This document shows positions 11,618 through 20,174 of a DNA stretch of 64,000 nucleotides, in pieces; position 1 is the first letter of the stretch, and each line of letters starts with the position of its first letter. The DNA is from Tatumella ptyseos (GTDB lineage: Bacteria > Pseudomonadota > Gammaproteobacteria > Enterobacterales > Enterobacteriaceae). Below the pieces are notes generated by a model. The model saw nothing but the letters and a program-made list of their open reading frames with translations. It was not told where the DNA came from and ran no database searches. The stretch lies in contig NZ_CP130649.1 of NCBI RefSeq assembly GCF_030552895.1, forward strand, positions 1,364,001 through 1,428,000, given 5' to 3'. The translations under genes were made by a program, and so were the position numbers.

Positions 11618-12646
11618 TTAGGCTTTAATACGCTTACCATTAGGTAAAGTATTAACGCCCCACATTCCCGCTACTGAGCTAACAATCGCGCCAAGAAGTA
11701 GGGCGACGAAAGACCAAAGTGAGATTTTAGCTGCAGCTTTGGCTGCGGTATCGGCTTTTTGTTTTGCTTCTTGCTTGAATTGTGCATACTCCGCTTTAGC
11801 TTGATCAACCTTACTTTGTAATTGATCAATGCTTTGATTTGCTTGCTGTACCGCTTTATCTCGCGCTTGGATAAAGTTATCGACCGCTTGGTCTGCCTGT
11901 TCCTGAGTCATTGAGGTATTTTGTGCTAAAGCATTTTTAACATCATCTCGGTTAACAGATTGACTGATTGTCTCGGTGCGAGATTTTAGTTTATCAGTCA
12001 GTTGGCTAATAATCTGATCGCTATTTTCGGGGTGGGTGGCAATCGCTTTACCGGCATCCAACACATCATTCCCAGCTTGCTGTAGCTGATCTTGCAGATA
12101 TTGCGGCTGCAATTCGGGGATATTTGATTTCTTCAGCGCATTCAGAACATCTTGATTAGTTTCGGAGACGTTAATGTGGGTATCTATCCCTAAATTATCG
12201 AAAATATTCTTACCAAAATCAGCAGTATTGGCTACGGCCTTACCCGCTCCACTGACGACGCTTCCTGCACCGGATGCAACGGAACTTACTGCGCTACCTG
12301 TTAATTTGAGTAACCCACCCACGGCAGAGAAACCCAACACAGTAGCAACCAATAAGGTCGTTCCCCAAATGAGGAAACCATGAATTAGGCCATCTGCACC
12401 TGCCAAGCGACCTGCGACAAATCCACCCGCGGCCAAACTAATTATTAGAGCTATTACTGTCCAGATCATGACGGCTTTATCCGCACCGTTCACAATATCG
12501 TCTTGTGTTGGAGAAAGTAGAGAAAAGCCTAGACTTGCACCAAGAGTGGTGAGTAGCAATGATACTGCTAACACAGTTATGACGCCTGCAATAATGCTAC
12601 CCCAAGAGATGCGGTGGGTGATGTTGATGTCGTGTTGTAATTCCAT
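11618..12646 (-). CDS. Membrane protein with long helical insert, unknown function
   Basis: This 342-residue protein has three predicted helices near the N-terminus (about 12-36, 60-85 and 92-120). A roughly 190-residue Ala/Gln/Asp-rich, apparently alpha-helical or coiled-coil section follows, then one C-terminal helix (about 310-333). The helical part carries Gln/Asp-rich segments such as NALAQNTSMTQEQADQAVDN. I recognise the architecture from uncharacterised enterobacterial inner-membrane proteins but know no function. The second of two close ATG codons (12646) is chosen because a TGGAG site lies 6 nt before it. It stands as a single gene with its own terminator. Confidence 0.75.
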   Translation of the reverse strand: MELQHDINITHRISWGSIIAGVITVLAVSLLLTTLGASLGFSLLSPTQDDIVNGADKAVMIWTVIALIISLAAGGFVAGRLAGADGLIHGFLIWGTTLLVATVLGFSAVGGLLKLTGSAVSSVASGAGSVVSGAGKAVANTADFGKNIFDNLGIDTHINVSETNQDVLNALKKSNIPELQPQYLQDQLQQAGNDVLDAGKAIATHPENSDQIISQLTDKLKSRTETISQSVNRDDVKNALAQNTSMTQEQADQAVDNFIQARDKAVQQANQSIDQLQSKVDQAKAEYAQFKQEAKQKADTAAKAAAKISLWSFVALLLGAIVSSVAGMWGVNTLPNGKRIKA

Positions 12647-12842
12647 CTTTAACTCCATTTTAAAAAAGGATACTCATCAACTACTGTAGTGCAAGATTAG
12701 GAAAATTCTAATTTTGTATAACTGTTCTGATGTACACCCGACAAAATAGCTGAATGACGTAACTCAAGGTATTGAGGTTAAAATCAACATATAGGGTGAG
12801 ACGAATTGGGCGAAGGATTTTTTCGCCCATACGCGTGAAGAT

Positions 12843-14063
12843 TTAAGGAGTATTTTTGACCACGGCATGCTTTTGGGCAGACAGCGCGGACATAAATTGA
12901 TCATTTAGATGCAAGTGTTGCTTAACTAATTCGATAGGGGTACTGGCGAGCCACTGATTCAGCGAAATATCAGCATAATAATCGCTTTTAAAGAGCTCTA
13001 GGAAACGTAATGGGGTGGTACCAGTATTTTCAATATAGTGACCCATTGCGAAGGGAACATAACCGACATCGCCCGCACGATAGTCAAAAGTACGCGCTTG
13101 GCCGGATGAAGCGAACACCCCCATCCTCCCTTGACCCTCAAGATAATATTGCCATTCATCATTATTTGGGTGCCAATGGAGTTCTCGCATTCCACCTGGT
13201 GCTATTTCTACTAAGGCCGCGGCAATAGTTTTCGAAATAGGAAAGTTAGAAGAATCAGTAATGCGTACTTCTCCCCCTGAGGAGGTAATAGGCGTCTGTT
13301 GCATCATGTGGTGAGTAAAGGTGTGTTTTGATTTTTTTCCTTGGTGGGGACTGACTGATGCCATATTGCCCGGCACTTTTCCTGCAAAAATATATTCACT
13401 TTGGGGTGAGGGTAACTGTGAAAATGTCGAGACAGGAACATTAAAGTTTTTGGCTAATACTTCGGGGGGGATATGTTTGAACCAATCAGAAAGTAAGAAA
13501 GTGCTGTCCTCATCAAAGCCTCCGTCATCGAATGCCAACAGAAATTCACAGCCATCATTACCGATACCCTGTATAGAATGCGGTATACCCGGTGGAAAAT
13601 ACCAGAGGTCACCCGCTGAGATATCATCAATAAACCAGCCACCGTCCGTGTCGAATGCAGTGACCCGTGCCTGGCCATAGGTCATAAATGCCCATTCCCC
13701 CTCTTTATGCCAATGCAGCTCGCGTATCCCACCGGCATTAAGTCGCATATCGACGCCGGCAATGGTTTTAGAAATTCCTAATTCACGATTAGTCACTTGA
13801 CGGGTCCATCCGCCACTGCTGCGACGAATATGGGCATCACTGAAAGAATAACGAAGGTTAGGTAAGGTCCCACTGTCTGTGGCGGGTGGGTTAACTAAAT
13901 CCTGGTTTTCTTGTTCTCGCATCGGGTCGTGGGGACCAGGGAAATCAGGATTAAACGGATAAGTTTTATTCTTACTATCATGAGCGAGCACTTCCCCTGC
14001 CGCGAGCATCATAGTACCTCCTGCGGCGAAAGACATAAAATTGCGTCGTGTAAAATTAGCCAT
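12843..14063 (-). CDS. oxdC: Tat-exported bicupin oxalate decarboxylase
   Basis: This 406-residue protein has a twin-arginine signal (TRRNFMSF, R6-R7, then a hydrophobic run to about 27) followed by two cupin domains. Mn ligands visible in cupin 1 are H117, H119, E123 (HWHKEGEW) and H162; those in cupin 2 are H296, H298, E303 (HWHPNNDEW) and H342. The family splits oxalate to formate and CO2, consuming a proton. The active-site lid reads DEDST around 184-188 where Bacillus OxdC has SENST. The key glutamate is kept, which favours decarboxylase over oxidase activity. Location would be periplasmic. It is monocistronic with a GAGG site before the ATG. Confidence 0.88.
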   Translation of the reverse strand: MANFTRRNFMSFAAGGTMMLAAGEVLAHDSKNKTYPFNPDFPGPHDPMREQENQDLVNPPATDSGTLPNLRYSFSDAHIRRSSGGWTRQVTNRELGISKTIAGVDMRLNAGGIRELHWHKEGEWAFMTYGQARVTAFDTDGGWFIDDISAGDLWYFPPGIPHSIQGIGNDGCEFLLAFDDGGFDEDSTFLLSDWFKHIPPEVLAKNFNVPVSTFSQLPSPQSEYIFAGKVPGNMASVSPHQGKKSKHTFTHHMMQQTPITSSGGEVRITDSSNFPISKTIAAALVEIAPGGMRELHWHPNNDEWQYYLEGQGRMGVFASSGQARTFDYRAGDVGYVPFAMGHYIENTGTTPLRFLELFKSDYYADISLNQWLASTPIELVKQHLHLNDQFMSALSAQKHAVVKNTP

Positions 14064-14959
14064 CTGAACCTCCTGTCTGTGTGTAACTTCTTTTTTACGC
14101 CAGCTGGAGGTGAATCAGAAATATGCGGTGTAACATTATATTAACAACATTATTTTGCCGCTTCGATAGCCTCTATTATTTGTCGGCGCGAAGAAGCCGC
14201 GCAGCAATAAAGAGAGCGAGAATAGTTGTCTTAATTTGTTGAATGATGTCTCTGCGCAGATAAAGCAAAAATAGTCCTTTTGTTTTAAGTTAAAAATTCA
14301 TAGCGAGACGTTACATTTAATATTTTATTTACAATTTTCCTACAAATAGAGTAGGGCACGCCTCTTAAGCATTGGCTATTTGAACGAATTAATCGTTATT
14401 CTCGATAACAAAAAATTTTTCAGTCGGTTAATGTCTCACTACATTATTCTGCACAGGTTAGGCGAAGTCATGCATAAATGTTGGAGTATTGGATGCCTTA
14501 TTATAAGGGGATGTGCCAATGATAATGACTTTTCCCGTTCGCAGCGGGAAGGCATAGGTGTTTTCCCAGAGAGAAGTGCTTTACCTGGATCTCAAGCAGT
14601 ACGCACCAAAACGTTGCGCAGAGCGATTATGTCAGGTGAATCACCGCATTGGTGATAGTAATATTAATCACATGAAAAATGTTGCATCTTTTTATTTGCC
14701 GACTACGCTTAAGTTATAGCGTCGAAGAGTAGGGATTTTCCATCACTCAGGGATGAGTGCCGCTATACCATATTCTCCCAATGAAGTGGCGTTATCACTA
14801 AATTACTCATTCCTATGGTTAACATGAACAATCATCTACGTATCCCCCATTCAAAGCCGTTCTGCCTAGTCTCCACTTATTTTTTTGACCTTGTCTAGAT
14901 AGAATTGCGGTTCTACGTTACTCTGTAGTCCATCATTCTCGACTTCCAATGGACGCCTA
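14064..14959. other. About 0.9 kb without a recognisable gene
   Basis: I see no convincing coding sequence here. A 91-codon frame from 14380 lacks a ribosome-binding site and resembles nothing known. Small hairpins are visible: TTCCCG/CGGGAA at about 14532-14550 and ATCACC-GCATT-GGTGAT at about 14640-14656. The stretch may hold decayed sequence or regulatory RNA. Confidence 0.4.
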
Positions 14960-15073
14960 ATGTCTCAATCTAAGCGTAAATTCTGGATGATCACGTTGCT
15001 GGCGGTAATCGTGGTGCCTTGTATTATCATGGCGGCATTATTGGTAACTGTGATGTATGTAAAACCTTACTAA
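14960..15073 (+). CDS. 37-residue single-pass membrane peptide
   Basis: The short frame encodes MSQSKRKFWMITLLAVIVVP followed by a further 17 residues ending VMYVKPY. The pattern is a basic N-terminus, one hydrophobic helix (about 9-32) and a short polar tail, as in bacterial small membrane proteins placed N-in. A weak TGGA ribosome-binding site lies about 8 nt upstream. I do not recognise a family. A stable two-tier hairpin begins 8 nt after the stop, which supports a discrete transcript. The gene is isolated and its function unknown. Confidence 0.6.
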   Translation: MSQSKRKFWMITLLAVIVVPCIIMAALLVTVMYVKPY

Positions 15074-15080
15074 TCCAATC

Positions 15081-15128
15081 TTTGGGGGAGTTTACGAAGC
15101 TGAGCGCTTCGATATTCTTACCCCCAAA
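15081..15128 (+). other. Two-tier stem-loop after the 37-residue gene
   Basis: The outer stem is TTTGGGGG (15081-15088) with CCCCCAAA (15121-15128). The inner stem is CGAAGC (15095-15100) with GCTTCG (15106-15111). There is no T-run, so it may be a transcript-stabilising 3' structure rather than a classic terminator. Confidence 0.6.
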
Positions 15129-15216
15129 ATCTGACTCTTCACTATTTAAATAACTTCTTTACGGCTGTTTAAAACTCTGGTTCAGTAACGCTTTATTCTT
15201 TCTTATGGATGACGTT

Positions 15217-15693
15217 ATGGAACATACCTATCACACCTCTATTACTTGGACCGGTAACTTGGGAGAGGGCACCGCGCATTATCGCAGCTATGCACGTACC
15301 TGGGATATTGCACTGCCCGGTAAAGCAGTTATCGCCTGTTCAAATGATCCGTTACTAGGTGGCGACCCAACCAAGATGAATCCTGAAGATCTATTGATGT
15401 CATCATTAGCGGCGTGCCATATGCTGTGGTATTTACACCTCGCTTCCGCAGCCGGTGTGACCGTTGTCGGTTATCAAGATAGCCCCACTGCAATCGGTGA
15501 AGTGTTACCCAGTGGCGCAGGGCGCTTTCTATCAATGACTTTGCATCCCGTGATTACCGTATTACCTAATACTGATCTCGATCTTGCTCGTAAACTGCAT
15601 GACGATGTGCATCCTGTTTGTTTTATTGCGCGTTCAGTTAATTTCCCAGTGACTTATCAACCTCAATTTATTATCGCTACAGAGGCGGCGTGA
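15217..15693 (+). CDS. OsmC/Ohr-family protein
   Basis: This 158-residue protein has two conserved redox cysteines, in AACHMLWYLHLAS (about residue 67) and DDVHPVCFIARSVN (about 134). These are typical of the OsmC/Ohr superfamily that reduces organic hydroperoxides. The pattern NPEDLLMSSLAACHMLWYL is diagnostic. The ATG at 15217 is chosen because GGAT lies 6-7 nt upstream; an ATG 12 nt earlier lacks such a site. The protein is of the OsmC-like subgroup rather than classical Ohr. It lies about 65 bp before the SDR gene and could share its transcript. Confidence 0.85.
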   Translation: MEHTYHTSITWTGNLGEGTAHYRSYARTWDIALPGKAVIACSNDPLLGGDPTKMNPEDLLMSSLAACHMLWYLHLASAAGVTVVGYQDSPTAIGEVLPSGAGRFLSMTLHPVITVLPNTDLDLARKLHDDVHPVCFIARSVNFPVTYQPQFIIATEAA

Positions 15694-15758
15694 TAGGGGT
15701 AGAAAATGACTGATGAGTCGTGAAGGATTGAAGCATTTGTCATATATGAGGAAAGCGT

Positions 15759-16511
15759 GTGGCACAGCAAAATATCACCCTCGTTACCGGGGGATCCAGA
15801 GGAATTGGTAAGGCAACAGCGCTGTTATTGGCCGAACGAGGGCATAAGGTCTGTATCAATTATCGGCAGCGCGAGGAAGAGGCGCTAGCGGTAGTCAAGA
15901 CTATCCGCCAGCAGGGGGGAAGTGCCATCGCTATTGCCGCCGATATCAGTGATGAACGGCAGATCCTTGCGATGTTTTCTCAGATTGATCAGCGTTTAGG
16001 GCCCATAACGGGATTAGTCAACAATGCTGCTCGGCTTTTACCCCAATCGCGAGTCGAACAGCTCTCTGCTCCCCGTTTATCTGAGATCTTCCAAGCAAAT
16101 ATCAGTGGTTCGATACTCTGCGCGCGTGAGGCAGTCAAAAGGATGTCTACTCAATATCATGGACGTGGCGGCGCAATCGTAAATGTTTCATCGGCGGCAG
16201 CAAGATTAGGCTCAGCCTTCGAATATACCGATTATGCAGCGTCTAAAGGGGCGATTGATACCTTTACTCGGGGCCTAAGTGTGGAGGTAGCAGCGGTAGG
16301 GATTCGAGTCAATGCAGTTAGACCGGGGTTTATTTATACCGATATGCATGCTGAGGGGGGGGAGGCCGATCGTGTTGAGCGGGTAAAATCGCAATTGCCA
16401 ATGGCTCGAGGGGGACAGCCTATTGAGGTTGCTTATGCCATCGCGTGGTTGCTTTCGGAAGAAGCCTCTTACGTAACAGGAAGCTTTATCGATCTCGCCG
16501 GGGGAAAATGA
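15759..16511 (+). CDS. Short-chain dehydrogenase/reductase
   Basis: The 250-residue classical SDR has the Rossmann motif TGGSRGIG at 10-17, NNA at about 88-90, and catalytic Y159 and K163 in YTDYAASKGA. The NYRQ after beta-2 suggests NADP preference. The C-terminus SYVTGSFIDLAGGK is standard. It starts with GTG behind a GAGGAAA site. Substrate unknown; it resembles enterobacterial YgfF-type or glucose-dehydrogenase-like SDRs. Its TGA overlaps the ATG of the next small gene (ATGA), so translation is coupled. Confidence 0.88.
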   Translation: MAQQNITLVTGGSRGIGKATALLLAERGHKVCINYRQREEEALAVVKTIRQQGGSAIAIAADISDERQILAMFSQIDQRLGPITGLVNNAARLLPQSRVEQLSAPRLSEIFQANISGSILCAREAVKRMSTQYHGRGGAIVNVSSAAARLGSAFEYTDYAASKGAIDTFTRGLSVEVAAVGIRVNAVRPGFIYTDMHAEGGEADRVERVKSQLPMARGGQPIEVAYAIAWLLSEEASYVTGSFIDLAGGK

Positions 16512-16699
16512 CCTCTACAGCTAGTGTCTGCTGTACCATTGGATCGAGTAATCTGCCTATTATCGACGTCGAACACGATGGAGTATTGGCATCAGAGTTT
16601 ATTTTTTATTGGAAGGGAGTATCCGCCGGGTTGAGTGATCGCCCAGCGTTACTGCAACTGGCAAAACGGATTATCGCCCAACGCTTGGAGAGTCTATGA
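16508..16699 (+). CDS. 63-residue protein locked between SDR and permease genes
   Basis: The frame begins MTSTASVCCTIGSSNLP and ends IIAQRLESL, 63 residues in all. Both ends are ATGA overlaps: its ATG with the SDR stop and its TGA with the permease start. Such a double overlap strongly suggests a real translated gene. The protein is small and soluble, has a CC pair at 8-9, and shows no motif I know. It could be a small enzyme subunit or a trimmed remnant that is kept to pass ribosomes along. Confidence 0.6.
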   Translation: MTSTASVCCTIGSSNLPIIDVEHDGVLASEFIFYWKGVSAGLSDRPALLQLAKRIIAQRLESL

Positions 16700-17601
16700 A
16701 CGCTACCTCACTCGGAAATAGTTGCGTCGTGATCGCCGCATTACTGTGGGGGACTACGGGGACGGCCGCGCGCTTAGCCCCACAATTAAGTCCGATTACC
16801 ATCGCCTGTGTGGCCATGGGAATTGGCGGGATATTACAGGCATTATTAGCGTTACCTGCCATCCTTAAATCGTTGTCACAACTTAATCAACAGCGCAGTT
16901 TATTAATTTCTGGTGCTTGTGCGGTAGCTATCTATCCACTCGCTTTTTATAGTTCAATGCATCTTGCCGGGGTGGCAGTGGGTACGGTCATTTCCATAGG
17001 CTCCGCACCGTTATTTTCAGCTGTGATTGAAAATCGCCTTGAAAAAAGCGTCTTAACTAAGCAGTGGTGGTGCGGGGCGCTGGTTGGTGTCGTTGGGATC
17101 AGTTTACTGGCGCAATTACATGCAGCGCCTTCAGCGAATAGTCGTCACTCCTCATTGGCATTACTTATTGGCGTCGCCTTAGGCCTCCTGGCGGGACTGA
17201 CCTATGCCTTGTACTCATGGACCGCAAGAAGAATGATGGTAAGGGGAGTCATTAGTCGTGCGGCGATGGGCGCGACGTTCGGTTTGGGTGGTTCGTTGTT
17301 AATACCGTTATTAATCGTGACCGGCGCGCCTCTGTTAGTGTCATGGCGTAACGCGCTGGTAGGCAGCTATATGGCGATCTTTCCGATGTGCGTGGGTTAC
17401 CTCTGTTACGGTGCGGGCTTGGCACGGATTAAGGCCAGCGTTGCAACAGCAATCACCTTACTTGAGCCAGTGGTAGCGGCACTCCTTGCCGTGTTGATTC
17501 TCGATGAAAGCCTATCCCCTACAGGCTGGGTGGGGATAGGGCTAATCATTGCTAGTTTAGTGATCACCACTTTGCCGAGTCGAAGAACCCCTAGTGATTA
17601 G
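16696..17601 (+). CDS. EamA/DMT-family transporter
   Basis: This 301-residue protein has ten predicted transmembrane helices and two EamA repeats (start CVVIAALLWGTTGTAARLAP; second repeat from about residue 152). It is probably an exporter of an amino acid or small metabolite. Its ATG overlaps the stop of the preceding small gene by 4 nt, so it belongs to the SDR / 63-aa / DMT set. The last 11 bp overlap the 3' end of the convergent decarboxylase gene. The substrate may be a product of the linked reductase, but that is guesswork. Confidence 0.85.
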   Translation: MNATSLGNSCVVIAALLWGTTGTAARLAPQLSPITIACVAMGIGGILQALLALPAILKSLSQLNQQRSLLISGACAVAIYPLAFYSSMHLAGVAVGTVISIGSAPLFSAVIENRLEKSVLTKQWWCGALVGVVGISLLAQLHAAPSANSRHSSLALLIGVALGLLAGLTYALYSWTARRMMVRGVISRAAMGATFGLGGSLLIPLLIVTGAPLLVSWRNALVGSYMAIFPMCVGYLCYGAGLARIKASVATAITLLEPVVAALLAVLILDESLSPTGWVGIGLIIASLVITTLPSRRTPSD

Positions 17602-19273
17602 GGTTACGTGGCCCACAATTACCGTAGTCGTACTCAGCAAAACGCTTTGCGAACTGCTTTAGTTGAGGTGGGGCATCTAGGGGGGAGAAGCGTATTTCAA
17701 TAAAGATGGCTTTATTTCGGTTTGGATCTGCGGCAGCTTGCAAGGCTTGATCTAATGAAGGTATATCATCCACGATGAATGATAGGGCATTATCACCTTT
17801 ATCGAGCACACTGGGCAGTTGAGCGTAATGCCATTCGTTCACATCGTTGTAGGAAGAGGATTCGCCAAGAATCAGTCGTTCTATGGTATAGCCTCGATTA
17901 TTTATCAGAAAAATAATCGGCGTAAGCTGATGCTGTAATAGGGTAGAGAGTTCCTGAACCGTGAGTTGTAACGAGCCATCACCAATAAACAGCAAATGAC
18001 GTTGAGCAGGTTGTGCAACCTGCGAGCCCAGTAGAGCGGGTAGCGTAAAGCCGATAGATCCCCAGATAATCTGCGAGTGATAGCGAGCCCCCGCAGGAAG
18101 CCGCAAGTTTGATGCACCGCTATGTGCGGTGCCCGCTTCACCAAAAATGATGTCTTCCGGTTGAATAAAGCGTTGAATAGCTTGCCAGAAATAGGCCTGA
18201 GAAAATGACAGATCACTAGTATGAGATACCGGTAAGGGTGATTGAGGAATGCGGGTGTCAGCCTCACGTTCAGCAAGCTGCGCTGCTAATTTTCCAAGTA
18301 ACTCTTTGAGCATCACCCCGGGAAATTGCGCGCCATTAATGGCCACGTCGAAGCGTCTTAATGCCACAAGTTTTGCGTCATCGATACGCTGGCTAAAGAG
18401 TCCCGTATTACAATCAGTAAGACGTAGTCCGACCCCAATCACGCAGTGTGATTGATGAACCGCGTTGCTCACCGCAGACAAACTGGCTTGACCGGCATAA
18501 ACACCAAGGTAGAGTGGGGAGTCTTCATGTATTATCCCTTTGGCACTGGGTAGGACGGCATACGGGATATTCAATTTCTCGGCGATAATTTTAATAAAAT
18601 CGACGACACCAAAGCGTAAGGCATCATTATCTAGTAAAAATACGGGACGATTTTCAGGCTGCCATTCACGCTTTAGGCGTGACATCACGTGAGCTAATTG
18701 CTGTGGATCACTTTTAGGTTCTATCAAAGTTAAGGGCTCTGCAGGGACCTCAATCATTATATGGGTAATGTCAGAGGGCAATTGTAGATGGACGGGGCGC
18801 CGTTCAAGCCAACAAGATTGGAGTAGTCGATCTATCTCAATCACGGCATTCGCTGGAGTCAAACGCGTTTGTGCAACAGTAAACTCTGCAACACAACGCC
18901 CAATATTATCGTAATCACCATCGACCAATGTGTGGTGGAGTAATGCCCGTTCATTAACAGCATGCAGAGGCGGCAACCCACTAATATGTATCACTGGAAT
19001 ATTTTCTGCATAGGCACCCGCCAAGCCGTTAAGTGCGCTTAAATCACCCACCCCCCATGTTGTGACAAAGGCCCCTAGACCCTTACATCGGGCATAGCCA
19101 TCTGCCGCATAAGCGGCGTTCAATTCATTACAATTATTTATAAATTTTACGGGGGAAAGCGTTAGGGTTTGTTCAAGGAAAGAGAGATTAAAATCGCCGG
19201 GTACACCGAATAGATGCTCGATACCGACTTCATGTAATCGCCGCAGTAAAAATTGTCCTAATTGCATTTGCAT
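17591..19273 (-). CDS. ipdC: Indolepyruvate/pyruvate decarboxylase
   Basis: The 560-residue thiamine-diphosphate enzyme resembles enterobacterial IpdC, the key enzyme of indole-3-acetic acid formation by way of indole-3-pyruvate, and also pyruvate decarboxylases. It shows FGVPGDFNLSFLEQTL at the N-terminus, catalytic E in NCNELNAAYAADGYARCKG, the HH pair in LLHHTLVDGD, and the TPP/Mg motif from GDGSLQLTVQE to NNRGYTIE. I prefer the ATG at 19273 because a GGGGTG site lies 6 nt upstream; a GTG at 19282 lacks one. Whether the main substrate is indolepyruvate, phenylpyruvate or pyruvate cannot be told. A divergent Lrp-type gene is the likely regulator. Confidence 0.82.
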   Translation of the reverse strand: MQMQLGQFLLRRLHEVGIEHLFGVPGDFNLSFLEQTLTLSPVKFINNCNELNAAYAADGYARCKGLGAFVTTWGVGDLSALNGLAGAYAENIPVIHISGLPPLHAVNERALLHHTLVDGDYDNIGRCVAEFTVAQTRLTPANAVIEIDRLLQSCWLERRPVHLQLPSDITHIMIEVPAEPLTLIEPKSDPQQLAHVMSRLKREWQPENRPVFLLDNDALRFGVVDFIKIIAEKLNIPYAVLPSAKGIIHEDSPLYLGVYAGQASLSAVSNAVHQSHCVIGVGLRLTDCNTGLFSQRIDDAKLVALRRFDVAINGAQFPGVMLKELLGKLAAQLAEREADTRIPQSPLPVSHTSDLSFSQAYFWQAIQRFIQPEDIIFGEAGTAHSGASNLRLPAGARYHSQIIWGSIGFTLPALLGSQVAQPAQRHLLFIGDGSLQLTVQELSTLLQHQLTPIIFLINNRGYTIERLILGESSSYNDVNEWHYAQLPSVLDKGDNALSFIVDDIPSLDQALQAAADPNRNKAIFIEIRFSPLDAPPQLKQFAKRFAEYDYGNCGPRNPNH

Positions 19274-19414
19274 CGATGTCACCCCATGCTAAAAATGATG
19301 AATGATTAGTGCAGAAAATAAAGATTTCTAATCAGTCTAGCGGGAAAGGGGTGCAAGAGGTGTGCATCTTTTGTCTCTATATGGCTTATGCTACATGAAT
19401 TGTGCGAGAAACGA

Positions 19415-19876
19415 ATGGATAACTTTGATTGGAAAATTATTTCAGCGTTGCAACTAGATGGACGTCTTACTAATCAAGAGGTGGGTCAAAAAGTGGGATT
19501 ATCCGCTTCACAGTGTTCGCGCCGCCGAACCGCGTTAGAAGAAGCAGGGATTATTCTAGGCTACTCTGCTCGGGTAAATGGCCAAGCCATCGGCTTACAA
19601 GTATTGGCTTATGTTCATATTAACTTGCATAGCCATGACCCTAACTCAATGCTCCATTTTCAACAGATCATTGATAAAGAGGCAGCGATTCAAGAAGTTC
19701 ATATGGTTAGCGGTGAAGCGGACTATTTATTGAAAATTGTCGCGACGACGTTAGAGCAATTAGCCGATTTTATCTCTAATACCTTATTAGCCAGTGAAGT
19801 CATCAGCCATGTAAAATCATTCGTGGTACTGAAGAAACTCAAACAGATCAGTCAACTTCCTACTCGACCGCTGTAA
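19415..19876 (+). CDS. Lrp/AsnC-family transcriptional regulator
   Basis: The 153-residue protein starts MDNFDWKIISALQLDGRLTN and carries the Lrp winged helix (about 1-60, GLSASQCSRRRTALEEAGII). A C-terminal RAM ligand-binding domain (about 65-145) includes VHMVSGEADYLLKIV. An ATG 27 nt upstream is possible but lacks the family start. It is divergent from ipdC, with 141 bp between the two chosen starts. Lrp-family proteins sense amino acids or 2-oxo acids, so control of ipdC is a reasonable inference. Its 3' end overlaps the small convergent lipoprotein gene by 17 bp. Confidence 0.87.
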   Translation: MDNFDWKIISALQLDGRLTNQEVGQKVGLSASQCSRRRTALEEAGIILGYSARVNGQAIGLQVLAYVHINLHSHDPNSMLHFQQIIDKEAAIQEVHMVSGEADYLLKIVATTLEQLADFISNTLLASEVISHVKSFVVLKKLKQISQLPTRPL

Positions 19877-20054
19877 GAGCTCGCGACCGCTCACACTGCG
19901 CCTGTAGCTGATGATGCTGGTAAGGGGGGAGCGGGGCTGTCATCATGTGCTGGTAAGCGACACAAGCCGGAGTTAAACCTTGTGGTGTAGGAGAGGGAGA
20001 CGAACAGCCACTTAATAATGTACTAAGTAAAAGATAAGTATAATGCCGCGTCAT
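19860..20054 (-). CDS. Small lipoprotein
   Basis: The 64-residue frame has a lipoprotein signal with the lipobox LLSGC (Cys at 17). A short Pro/Gln/His-rich mature part of about 48 residues follows, with two further cysteines (TPACVAY and QAQCERS). A GGGA site stands 6 nt before the ATG. The position-2 residue Ser after Cys suggests outer-membrane sorting. It overlaps the end of the convergent Lrp-type gene. I do not recognise a function. The signal peptide and ribosome-binding site make it a likely real gene. Confidence 0.65.
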   Translation of the reverse strand: MTRHYTYLLLSTLLSGCSSPSPTPQGLTPACVAYQHMMTAPLPPYQHHQLQAQCERSRALTAVE

Positions 20055-20094
20055 TCATATTCCCTTTCAAATGTTTTAAACATCTTAGCAACAT

Positions 20095-20114
20095 TCTGTG
20101 ACCGGTAACACATC
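20095..20114 (+). promoter_or_regulatory. CRP-like site upstream of galP
   Basis: TGTGA-CCGGTA-ACACA matches the CRP consensus TGTGA-N6-TCACA at nine of ten core positions. It lies about 65 bp before the galP start. Confidence 0.5.
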
Positions 20115-20174
20115 AAGAGACATAACATAACATTACCATCAATTTACATAACTATAACTTTTTGGGGTGTTATT

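Noticed and set aside
12174..12689. Plus-strand frames opposite the membrane protein gene
   Set aside because: Low-complexity Ala/Pro/Thr readings that arise from the antisense of a coding region.
14380..14655. 91-codon frame in the empty region
   Set aside because: No ribosome-binding site, non-ATG start, unusual composition and no resemblance to known proteins. It lies across hairpins and is best regarded as chance.
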